Positions 31,001 through 39,024 of a stretch of DNA of 51,682 bases are shown here, one piece after another. Source of the DNA: Caldovatus aquaticus (GTDB lineage: Bacteria; Pseudomonadota; Alphaproteobacteria; Acetobacterales; Acetobacteraceae); NCBI RefSeq assembly GCF_019458025.1, contig NZ_JAHZUY010000019.1, forward strand, positions 1-51,682, read 5' to 3'. The notes under the pieces were generated by a model. It did not search any database, was not told the DNA's origin, and saw only the letters and a program-made list of their open reading frames with translations. Numbering within the stretch: position 1 is the first letter of the stretch; every line of letters starts with the position of its first letter. A program made the position numbers and the translations under genes.

Positions 31001-31018
31001 GGCGCGCCGGAGCGCGCC
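31001..31018 (+). terminator. Possible terminator of the ppk-ppx transcript
   Basis: GGCGCGC (31001-31007) and GCGCGCC (31012-31018) form a perfect 7-bp hairpin with a CGGA loop, 39 nt after the ppx stop, followed by TT. Only two T residues follow, so factor-independent termination is possible rather than certain. Confidence 0.4.
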
Positions 31019-31182
31019 TTCGCCGGGCCGCTGTCGCGCAGGCCTGCCGGCGTCGTGGCCCCGTGCCGGACGCGCCGTCGTTGCCGCGGGCGAGCGGAGG
31101 CGAGGCGGCGCGCCATGCCGGAGGTTTCCGCTGGCGGCCGCCGCGCCTCGTCCCAGGGCCGGAGCGACCGGCCGCCGGTCCC

Positions 31183-32061
31183 TCAGGCGCGCTCGGCGGC
31201 GGCGCCGGCGGTGACGAAGCCCTCCACTAGGTTGGCGGCGGCGAGCTGGGCGCGGCGCCACTCGGCCAGCTTCTCGCCGCGCACCATCAGCGTGACCGAC
31301 AGGCCGGGCCGGACGTCGAAGGTGAGGGTGCAATTCGCGCCCGGATCCACGGTCGCGGTCTGCCAGGAGAGCGGCATGTTCGCCGGCGTCTCCTGCAGGT
31401 CGCGGGGCGAGCGCGGACAGCGGCCATAGACCAGCTGCCCGCTCGCCACGCGCTCCCCGAACTCGAGCGAGCCGCCGGGCTGTCCGCGCGGGCCCGCGGG
31501 GGCGGTGAAGAAGCGGACGCCGTAGGGATCGCCGCCGCCGACCGGCGTCAGCCTGCGCCGCACATCCGCCCATTGCTGCTCCGCCGAGGTGCGGTTGGCG
31601 GTGACCACCATGGTGAAGGAGTCGCGGCAGCGGGGGCGGGTCTCGATGCAGCGCCGCGAGGCCTCCGAGCCCGGATTCTCGGGGTCGGCCCAGGCGAGAT
31701 AGGCGACGAAGCCGCGGGAGCGGCGCGCCGCGTCCGCCCGGTTGCCGCCCAGGAGGTGGCTGGGCACGGCGAGACGATGCGGGCCGACCTCCAGCACCTC
31801 GGTCGCGGCCGGGCCACTCCAGGCCTGCTGCCCCGCGTGCAGGGGCCGTGGCGCCGGGCTGGTCGGCCCGGTGCCGCTGTTCGGCCAGACCTCGCCGAGC
31901 ACGACGCCCAGGAAGAAGGCGAAGACGCCGCCGAGGAGCCAGCGCAGGCCGTGCCTGGCCTCCTGGGCGGCGCCGGGATCGAGCTCCCGGGCAAGGGGCA
32001 CCTGGATGACGTTGTGATGCTCTGCCGCCTCCCGGGAAGTGCGCACGTTCCTTATCGCCAT
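31183..32061 (-). CDS. Unrecognised membrane-anchored protein
   Basis: 292 codons from ATG 32061. Residues 1-38 are charged and cytoplasmic-like, residues ~40-60 form one membrane helix (WLLGGVFAFFLGVVLGEVW), and the rest is probably periplasmic. It includes two Cys-containing segments (RRCIETRPRCRDSFTMVV, and GRCPRSP with GANCTLTFDV), suggesting disulfides, and a beta-rich C-terminal part (LTFDVRPGLSVTLMVRG). I recognise no domain. Codon use is normal for the window, supporting a real gene. It is isolated: the upstream neighbour is 1.4 kb of unassigned sequence, including the only AT-rich patch here. Confidence 0.7.
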   Translation of the reverse strand: MAIRNVRTSREAAEHHNVIQVPLARELDPGAAQEARHGLRWLLGGVFAFFLGVVLGEVWPNSGTGPTSPAPRPLHAGQQAWSGPAATEVLEVGPHRLAVPSHLLGGNRADAARRSRGFVAYLAWADPENPGSEASRRCIETRPRCRDSFTMVVTANRTSAEQQWADVRRRLTPVGGGDPYGVRFFTAPAGPRGQPGGSLEFGERVASGQLVYGRCPRSPRDLQETPANMPLSWQTATVDPGANCTLTFDVRPGLSVTLMVRGEKLAEWRRAQLAAANLVEGFVTAGAAAERA

Positions 32062-33500
32062 GACGCACCACCTCCGGCGCCGCGAGGGACTCGCCCCTGG
32101 GCTTGGCGCGCGGCCCTCTGCCCGCGCCCCCTGGCGGGAGCGGTGGAGGGGAGGATCCCGTCGGGGGGCGGTATTCTCCTCATCGTCCCTGCCTGAACCC
32201 GGGGGGAGGGCGGCCGAGGCTGCACATCAACCAGGCAGCGATTAGTTTGGATATCACGAATTTTGGGGAGGGTGCAGGTGAGAATGCAGACCGCATCGTG
32301 AATTTAAACAGTCCGCACCGAACGGCTCGTACCGACATTTCCGCCGACATGGCCTGGATGTCACACTGTTGCTTGCACGCAGCGGAGTCCTGACGAAAGT
32401 CCAGACCGCTCCCGACCCGACAGCACGAACAATTCGTCGCCATGACGATCGGCCGCCCGGTCGCCGGCGGCCGGCAGGCGTCGTTGGGGATGGCGCGTTC
32501 CCCGGGGTTCCGTCCCGGGACACAGGCCGGGGTGCCTTCCGCCCCGCCTCGACGGCTGCGGGGAGACGTTCGCCCCGCTCCGGTCGCGTCCTCCCGTTCC
32601 TGCCGCGAGGGCCGATCGTGTGCGCGCCGGGCGACGGCCGTGCCGTGTCCGGTGCGGCCGGACGGGAGCGGAGCGCACGGGGCAGGGCTGCGACGGAAAA
32701 CGAGACGGCCCACGCGAGGTGGGACGTCGGCGCGGCGGTTCCTCCTCCGGCCGGAACCGTCCTGGCCCTCGGCCTGCAGGCCGTCCCCACCCCGGCCCGC
32801 CGGGGCGGCCGGTTGCGGCGCAAGCCGGCATCGGCGGCCCTTCGCCTCGCCGCCCTCGCAGGGCGCGTGTGCTGCTGCGGCTGGGTTTCCGCGCCGCCGG
32901 GCGCCCGCGGCGAGGGCCGCCGATGGCGCCGCGGCGGCCCCTGCTGGTCGGGTCCGGCGGCGGACTGTACACCTTCGCCGACAGGGCCGAGGGGCGCAGC
33001 CGGCGCCCCGATCCGGCCGGACGGGGGGCGGGGGACCGGCCATGCGACCGATCGGGGTGGACACGCCTGCGGCCCGGAGCGCCGCCGATCCGGGCGCCTG
33101 CCGGACCTTCCCGCCCGCCGAGCGGGCGCGCCGCGATCTCGATCTCCGCGCCACGGCGCGGCGCCGCGAGGACGCGCCGCGAGGCGGTGACGGGCAGCCT
33201 GCGGCCGGAGCCCCGCGGCCGGCGGATCCCCGGCCGCCACGTCGCCCTGCAGGCGCGCACCGCCTTCGGGGCTGGCGCGGAGCCGGAGCGCCGGCGCGAC
33301 ACCTGCCGCGCCGTGGCGTCGCGCACGGTGCGCGGCGGCATCCGCGGCCGGAACCGTGACGCGCGCCGCCGCGCCTTCGGGCGCCGCCAGGCCGCGGCGC
33401 CCGGCCTGGTCCGCGCGGACCGGCGCGGCGAGCCGCGCCGGTCGCGATCGCCGGACGCCACACCGCCCGGCGCCCGCCCGCCCTGCCCGTCCGGGTGGCC
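32062..33500. other. 1.4-kb region without a credible gene, with an AT-rich patch
   Basis: All long frames here are arginine-rich shadows with no family motifs. Positions ~32230-32440 differ sharply from the rest of the window: A/T-rich words such as GATTAGTTTGGATATC, ACGAATTTTGGGG and GAATTTAAACAG occur there. This may be the promoter of the unknown gene at 31183-32061, a small RNA, or a scar of transferred DNA. From 32440 to 33500 the sequence is extremely GC-rich with no consistent codon bias, and could be a decayed gene. No tRNA, CRISPR or transposase is visible. Confidence 0.5.
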
Positions 33501-35108
33501 ATGAACCGGGGTGACGTGCGGCCGGACCGCGCCGCCGCGGACGGGGCGGAGGACGCGCCGGGGGGCGTGGCGGCGGCGCGGGCCGGATCGCGCCTTCTCG
33601 CCGCCGCCGCGCCGCTGCTCCTGCTCGCCGCCGCGCTGGCGCTGCGTGCGCTCGGCTTCGTGCCCGCGGTGATCGACACCGACGAGGGGCTCTACATCCT
33701 CCAGGCGCGCGCCTGGCTGCGCGGCGACGGCTGGCCGCTCGCCGCCGTCTGGGACATGCATCCGGTCGGCGCGCCCGCCCTGTTCGCGCTGGCGATGGCG
33801 CTGCTCGGCGAGAGCCTCGGCGCGGTGCGGCTGTTCGGCGCGATCGCGGTGGCGCTGACCGGCTGGGCGCTCCACGGCGCGGCGCGCGCGGCCGGGGCGC
33901 CGCGCGCCGTGGCGCTCGGCGCGGGGCTGCTCTACGCCGCCTACAGCGTCCGCCTCGGCGGGCTCGCGACCAACACCGAGCTGCTGCTCGCGCCCTTCGT
34001 CGCGGCGGCGATGGCGATCGCGATCCGCGCCGCCGGGCGCGCGGCCGAGGGGGACGGGGCGGCGCCGCGCTGGGGCGAGATCGTGGCGATGGGGCTCCTG
34101 GTCGGCGCGGCGCTGACGGTGAAGCCGGTGGCGGCGCCGGAGGGGTCGCTCGCCTTCCTGCTCCCGACCCTGCCGGCGTGGTGGCGCGGCGCGCTGCCCT
34201 GGCGGCGCGGCCTCGCCATGGCCGGCGCCTACGCCGCGCTCTGCGCCGCGCCCACCGGTCTGTTCGCGCTGGCCTACGCGCTGCACGGCGCGTTCGCGGC
34301 GTTCCTCGACGGCTCCTTCCTCGCGCCGCTGCGCTATGCGGGCGGCCGTGCGCCCCTCGACGTCGTGGCCTGGCAGGTCGGGACGGCGCTGCTCGTGCTC
34401 ACCTGGCTGCTCGTCTTCGCCGGGCTCGCGCTGCTGGTGCGGCACGGGCGCGGCGCGGCGGGCTGGTTCCGGCGCCTGACCGCGATCGGCGCGCTCTGGT
34501 TCGTCGCCGCGACCCTCGCCGTCGTCATGCCGGGCATGTATTTCGACCACTACTTCCTGATCTGGCTGCCGCCGCTCTCCCTGCTCGCGGCCGCCGGCGC
34601 CTGGTGGCTGGCCACGGCGCGCATCGCCCCGCTCGCGCGCCGGGCGGGCCTGGTCGCCTTCGCGCTGCTGATCGGCGCGCTCAGCGTGAACTCCTGGCTC
34701 GGCGACGCGGTGCCGCGGCTGCGGCGCGGCATCGGCCTGCGCGAGCCGGATCCGGTGCGCGAGGTCGCCGCCGCGCTCGCCGCCACGGTGCCGCGCGGGG
34801 CGCCGGTGCTGATCGCCAACTACCATCCGGTGGTCTATGCGCTGGCCGATGTCGGGCTCGCCACGCGCTATGCCTTTCCGGCGCAGCTTACCGGCCCCTA
34901 CGGCGCGGTCGCGGGCATTGACATGGACGCCGAGGTGGCGCGGGTGCTCGGCGCGCGCCCCGCGGCGATCGTCGTGGACCGCGGCTGGTGGACGGCGATG
35001 CGTCCGGCGGTGCGGGGGATGGTCGAGGAGGCGCTCGCCGCCGGCTACGAGCTCGCCGCGACCGTGCGGGAGGAGCGCGGGCCGGTCGAGATCTGGCGCC
35101 GGCGCTAG
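33501..35108 (+). CDS. GT39/ArnT-like membrane glycosyltransferase
   Basis: 535-residue polytopic protein with about ten hydrophobic helices. The first luminal loop carries DTDEGLYILQARAWLRGDGW followed by WDMHPVGAPALF, matching the acidic active-site loop of PMT/ArnT-type (GT-C) transferases that use polyprenyl-phosphate sugars. The motif MYFDHYFLIWLPPLSLL lies in a late helix pair, and a periplasmic C-terminal domain of ~110 residues ends the protein. The acceptor is unknown; cell-envelope glycans or lipid A are typical. The ATG at 33501 is preferred to the GTG two codons upstream. A three-copy repeat cluster follows. Confidence 0.8.
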   Translation: MNRGDVRPDRAAADGAEDAPGGVAAARAGSRLLAAAAPLLLLAAALALRALGFVPAVIDTDEGLYILQARAWLRGDGWPLAAVWDMHPVGAPALFALAMALLGESLGAVRLFGAIAVALTGWALHGAARAAGAPRAVALGAGLLYAAYSVRLGGLATNTELLLAPFVAAAMAIAIRAAGRAAEGDGAAPRWGEIVAMGLLVGAALTVKPVAAPEGSLAFLLPTLPAWWRGALPWRRGLAMAGAYAALCAAPTGLFALAYALHGAFAAFLDGSFLAPLRYAGGRAPLDVVAWQVGTALLVLTWLLVFAGLALLVRHGRGAAGWFRRLTAIGALWFVAATLAVVMPGMYFDHYFLIWLPPLSLLAAAGAWWLATARIAPLARRAGLVAFALLIGALSVNSWLGDAVPRLRRGIGLREPDPVREVAAALAATVPRGAPVLIANYHPVVYALADVGLATRYAFPAQLTGPYGAVAGIDMDAEVARVLGARPAAIVVDRGWWTAMRPAVRGMVEEALAAGYELAATVREERGPVEIWRRR

Positions 35109-35212
35109 GGCCGGTCGCGGGCGGCGGAAAGCGACCGGAAGCGTGGACCGGCCCGACAGGCGACGCGCCGGGGCCGCCGCAGCGGGCACGGCCGAGCGGA
35201 AGCGGCCCTGGA
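35106..35212 (+). repeat. Degenerate two-hairpin repeat, plus-oriented
   Basis: Aligns along its length to the reference copy at 5628-5732: GGTCGCGGGCGGC, then GGAAGCGTGGACCGG, GACAGGCGACGCGCCGG and GGCACGGCCGAGCGGAAGCGG. Hairpin arms are partly eroded. It begins at the GT39 stop codon. Confidence 0.6.
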
Positions 35213-35325
35213 GCCGGTTTCGCACGCTCCGGTTCGCCGCGACCGCCCTCGCCCGGTGTCTGCCGGACCGATCCGCGCTCCCGGCCGCCTGCCCCGTCCG
35301 CGGCCGGCTCTCGGGGGACCGCTCT
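35203..35325 (-). repeat. Degenerate two-hairpin repeat, minus-oriented
   Basis: Similar in order to the minus copies: GCCGCGACCG, then GTGTCTGCCGGACCGATCC, GCGCTCCCGGCCG and CCGTCCGCGGCCGGCTCTC. The most diverged copy in the cluster. Confidence 0.45.
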
Positions 35326-35347
35326 GGCCAGCGCCGGGCGGCCTCGC

Positions 35348-35453
35348 TAAAGCCGTTTCCGCTCGGCCGTGCGCGCGGCAACGGCTCCGGCGCGTTGGCT
35401 GGCGAGCGGATTCGCGCTCCCGGCCGTTTCCCGCCGTCCGCGATCCGCTCTAA
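35348..35453 (-). repeat. Two-hairpin repeat, minus-oriented, well conserved
   Basis: GCCGTTTCCGC and GCGGCAACGGC form the first hairpin (from 35352). GCGGATTCGCG and CGCGATCCGC form the second, ending CTCTAAG. It is inverted relative to 35106-35212, so the pair could fold into a larger structure. It lies 39 bp before the YdcF-family gene. Confidence 0.75.
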
Positions 35454-35492
35454 GGGGGCGCCGCGACGCCGCGCCGATGCCGGGGGCCGTCC

Positions 35493-36293
35493 GTGTCCGA
35501 ACAGCTCAGCTACGTGCTCTCTAAGGTGCTCTGGTTCCCGCTGCGGCCGGGGACCCTGGCGCTGCTGCTCGGCTGGCTCGGCCTCTGGGCGCTGTGGCGG
35601 CGGCGGCGCTGGGGGCGCTGGCCGCTGCTCGCCGCGCTCGGCTTCTATACCGCGATCCTCGCCACGCCGCTCAGCCAGTGGGTGCTGATCCCGCTCGAGG
35701 AGCGCTTCCCCCGCCCGGCCGAGGCGCCGGCGCGGGTGGACGGCGTCGTCGTGCTCGGCGGCATGGTGGACCAGAACCTCACCGAGGCGCGCGGCCTGCC
35801 GGCGCTGAACGGCGCGGCGGAGCGGCTGACCGAGATGGTCGCGCTGGCGCGCCGCTACCCGGAGGCGCGGATCGTCTTCACCGGCGGCCAGGGCTCGCTG
35901 GTGCATGGCGGGCTGACCGAGGCGGATGTCGTGCGCTCGCTGCTCGCCGCGCTGGGCGTGCCGGAGGCGCGCGTGACCTACGAGGACGCCGCCCGCAACA
36001 CGCACCAGAACGCGGTGCTGACGCGCGTGCTGGTGCGGCCGCGGTCGGGCGAGACCTGGCTGCTCGTCACCTCGGCCAGCCACATGCCGCGCGCGATGGG
36101 CGTGTTCCGCAAGGCGGGGTGGGAGGTGGTGGCCTGGCCGGTGAACTACCGCACCGGCCGCAGCCTCGCCGCCTGGTACGACGCGCCCTTCCCGGAGCGG
36201 CTGGCGCAGTTCGAGACCGGGCTGCGCGAGTGGCTCGGCCTCGTCGCCTACCGGGCGATGGGCCGCACCGACGCGCTGTTCCCGGCGCCCTGA
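35493..36293 (+). CDS. YdcF/ElyC/SanA-family (DUF218) envelope protein
   Basis: 266-residue protein: two N-terminal membrane helices (residues ~18-33 and 44-58), then a DUF218 domain with VDGVVVLGG, ARIVFTGGQG, YEDAARNTHQNA and LLVTSASHMPRAMGVFRKAGW. Members such as ElyC and SanA affect peptidoglycan and lipid-carrier homeostasis or envelope barrier function; the enzyme activity is not settled. The start is GTG 35493. Co-directional with the GT39 gene but separated by 384 bp of repeats. Confidence 0.85.
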   Translation: MSEQLSYVLSKVLWFPLRPGTLALLLGWLGLWALWRRRRWGRWPLLAALGFYTAILATPLSQWVLIPLEERFPRPAEAPARVDGVVVLGGMVDQNLTEARGLPALNGAAERLTEMVALARRYPEARIVFTGGQGSLVHGGLTEADVVRSLLAALGVPEARVTYEDAARNTHQNAVLTRVLVRPRSGETWLLVTSASHMPRAMGVFRKAGWEVVAWPVNYRTGRSLAAWYDAPFPERLAQFETGLREWLGLVAYRAMGRTDALFPAP

Positions 36294-36402
36294 CGGCGGC
36301 GGCGGGCGCTCCGGATCCCCGCCGCTCCGGAGCGGCCCGTGCGGGCGGGAGGCATCGAACCGGTGCCGGCCGGCCGGGAGGGGCGGCTCCCCCCGCCGCC
36401 GC

Positions 36403-39024
36403 TCACCGCCGCGGCCGGGCGAAGAGGCGCAGCATCGGCGGCAGGGTGACGAGGACGGCGAGGAGAATGCAGGCGAGCGAGAGCGTCAGCAGGACGCCCA
36501 TGCTCGCCGTGCCGGGATGCGAGGAGAGGATCAGCGTGCCGAAGGCGCCGAAGGTGGTGAGGGTGCTGAACAGCACGGCGCGCGTCAGCCCCGTCGCGAG
36601 CAGGCTCCGCCGCCCGGCCTTCCAGGCCGCGACGTAATACACGTCGAACGCCACGCCGATGCCGAACAGCAGCGGCAGGGCGATGATGTTGGCGAGGTTG
36701 AGCGCCGGCCCGAACAGCGCCGTGATCGCCAGCGTCATCAGGCCGGCGAGGCCGAGCGGCGCCAGGGCCAGCACGACGAGGCGCAGGTCGCGCAGCGCGG
36801 CCAGCAGCAGCGCCGTGACCAGGGCCAGGGCGAACGCGCCGGCCTGGAGGAAGGAGCGCAGGATGCTCGCCGAGGCCTCCAGCATGGATACCGGCGGGCC
36901 GCTCGCCTCGGGCGCCACCGCCTGCACCGCGCGCGCGAAGCGGCGCAGCACGCGGTTGTCGTCGGAGAGGTCGCGCGGCGCCACCTCGACGCGGGCGCGG
37001 CCGTCGGGCGTCAGCCAGTCGCGGCGCAGGTCGGGCGGCAGGTCCTCGGGCCCGAACGGCTCGGTCACGGCGAGCGCCTCCGCGAGGCGGTCGAGGGTGT
37101 CGCGCAGGCCGGGCAGGAGCGCCGCGGCCAGCCGCGCGCGGCCCTCCGGCGGACCCTCCGCCACGGCGCGCAGGGCGGCGGCGGCGCGCGCGACGTTCGC
37201 CGCCTCGCCCCGGCCCCGGGCTGCCCTCGCCAGCGCCTCGGACGCCGCGGCCAGGGCGCGCGCCACGGCCGCGTCCGTCGCCGGCGGCGCGGCCGCCGCC
37301 TCTGCGGCCGCGAGGCTCGGCCCGAGCAGCGATGCGGCGTCGGCGATGAGCGCGAGCTTCTCCTCCTGGTCCGCGGGGACGAAGCTCAGCAGGGTGCGCG
37401 CCTGCCCGACCTCGGGCAGCGCCTCGAGGCGCGCGGCCAGCGCCGCCGCCGCCTCCAGGCTGGGGGCGAGCACGTCGAGCGTGTTCGGCGTCGTCTCGAT
37501 GTCGCGCATCAGGTCGCGGATGGTGGCGACCGATTCCTTGCGCGCATCGCGCAGGTTCATCGGGTTGAAGTCGAACGGCACGCGCGGCAGCAGCGCGAGG
37601 CAGCCGAGCGCCAGCAGCAGCGCCGCCGTGACCACGGCGCGCGCCCGGCGGACCAGCGCCGCCTCGATGCGGCCGAGGACGGCGAAGCCGATCGGTTCCG
37701 CCTCGCCCGGCGCCCGGAACAGCAGCAGCAGCGCGGGCAGCAGGGTCAGGCTCAGCAGCCAGCCGACCAGCATGCCCGTGCCGGCGATCACGCCAAGCTC
37801 GGAAACGCCGCGAAACTCGCCGGGTGCCAGGGCGAAGAAGCTGCCCGCGATGGCCAGCGCGGCGAGCAGCATCGCCGGACCGGCGCTGTGGCCGGTGGCC
37901 CGCAGCGCCTCCTCGAGGCGGTCGCCGAGCAGGTGGCGCTCCTCGCGGTAGCGCACCGCGTACTGCGCGGTGAGGTCCTCGCCGAGGCCGATGAACAGCA
38001 CGGCGAAGGCCACCGAGAGCAGGTTGAAGGCGCCGAAGGCGAGCAGCCCGAAGGCGCCGGTGAGCACCAGGCCGGCCAGCACGGTGAGCAGCACCGGCGC
38101 GATCACCCGGACCGAGCGCAGGGCGAGGAACAGCAGCGCCGCCTCGAAGGCGATCGAGAGGGCGGTGGTCAGCGTTGCCGATTCGCCGAGGGTGGCGAAC
38201 TCGTCGTCGGAGAGCACGACCGGCCCGGTCAGCCGGACCCGCACCCCGGCATCCTCGGTCAGCCCCAGCCGGGCGATCTCCGCGCGGATGGCCTCGGTCG
38301 CCGCGGCACCGGGCGAGAGCGCGGAGAAGTCGAGCACCGGCTGGACCAGCACGAAGCGCCTGAGCGCCAGCCGCGAGGGCGGCCGGTCGGTCAGCAGCGC
38401 GGTCCAGTCGAGCGGCGCCACCCGCCCGGCGCGCGCCGCCTCGGCCGACCGCGCCAGCGCGCCGAGGGGGCGGTCGAGACTGGCGAGCGTCGTCTCCCCG
38501 CGCGCCACGCCCTCGGCCATCAGGTCGAGCGCGTGGGCGACCCCGCGCAGCGTGGGGTCCGCGGCCAGCGTGCCGAGCAGGGGCTGCGCCTCGATCAGCC
38601 GCTCGGTGGTGGCGCGCAGCTCCTCGAGCGGCAGGTAGAGCAGGGCGTGGCGGCGGAAGAACGCGCCGGCGCCGGGCCGGCGGACGGAGCGGAACAGCTC
38701 CGGTCGCGCCCGCAGCGCCGAGTCGAGCGCCGCCGAAGCGCGCTCGGCGACGTCCGGCGTGACCCCGTCCACCACCGCCACGATCAGGTCCTCGCGCTGC
38801 GGGAAGGCCGCGGACAGCGCCTCCTCGGTCTGCCGCCACGGCAGGTCGGGCGGGAACAGCTTCACCACGTCGGTGTCCATGGCGAAGTTGCGCACGAGGT
38901 GGAGCCCGCCGGCGAGGACCAGGACAAGGCAGGCCAGCGCGACCGCGCGCGGCCGGCGGCAGGCGAAGCCGACCAGCGCCGTGCAGAGCCGTTCGAGGAG
39001 CGGCCCGGGCCGTTCAGGATTCAC
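36403..39024 (-). CDS. hpnN: Hopanoid transporter HpnN (RND/MMPL superfamily)
   Basis: 873-residue RND-type exporter needed in other bacteria to move hopanoids to the outer membrane. An N-terminal helix (AVALACLVLVLAGGLHL) is followed by MDTDVVKLFPPDLPW, the usual opening of the large periplasmic domain. The first six-helix block (~265-480) has VLFIGLGEDLTAQYAVRY, a second periplasmic domain (~500-725) is rich in alanine helices, and the last helices include GIGVAFDVYYVAAW. The start is GTG 39024, 11 bp inside the 3' end of copD, so HpnN is translated as the last gene of a copC-copD-hpnN operon rather than with other hpn genes. Confidence 0.9.
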   Translation of the reverse strand: MNPERPGPLLERLCTALVGFACRRPRAVALACLVLVLAGGLHLVRNFAMDTDVVKLFPPDLPWRQTEEALSAAFPQREDLIVAVVDGVTPDVAERASAALDSALRARPELFRSVRRPGAGAFFRRHALLYLPLEELRATTERLIEAQPLLGTLAADPTLRGVAHALDLMAEGVARGETTLASLDRPLGALARSAEAARAGRVAPLDWTALLTDRPPSRLALRRFVLVQPVLDFSALSPGAAATEAIRAEIARLGLTEDAGVRVRLTGPVVLSDDEFATLGESATLTTALSIAFEAALLFLALRSVRVIAPVLLTVLAGLVLTGAFGLLAFGAFNLLSVAFAVLFIGLGEDLTAQYAVRYREERHLLGDRLEEALRATGHSAGPAMLLAALAIAGSFFALAPGEFRGVSELGVIAGTGMLVGWLLSLTLLPALLLLFRAPGEAEPIGFAVLGRIEAALVRRARAVVTAALLLALGCLALLPRVPFDFNPMNLRDARKESVATIRDLMRDIETTPNTLDVLAPSLEAAAALAARLEALPEVGQARTLLSFVPADQEEKLALIADAASLLGPSLAAAEAAAAPPATDAAVARALAAASEALARAARGRGEAANVARAAAALRAVAEGPPEGRARLAAALLPGLRDTLDRLAEALAVTEPFGPEDLPPDLRRDWLTPDGRARVEVAPRDLSDDNRVLRRFARAVQAVAPEASGPPVSMLEASASILRSFLQAGAFALALVTALLLAALRDLRLVVLALAPLGLAGLMTLAITALFGPALNLANIIALPLLFGIGVAFDVYYVAAWKAGRRSLLATGLTRAVLFSTLTTFGAFGTLILSSHPGTASMGVLLTLSLACILLAVLVTLPPMLRLFARPRR

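Noticed and set aside
32361-36083. A 1240-codon minus-strand frame across the gene-free region, GT39 and ydcF-like genes
   Set aside because: It runs through two convincing plus-strand genes and the repeat cluster, with low-complexity composition and no domain.
36294-36402. Possible tRNA or small RNA between the ydcF-like gene and hpnN
   Set aside because: No cloverleaf, T-loop or anticodon arm could be built; the sequence is GC-rich with short palindromes only.
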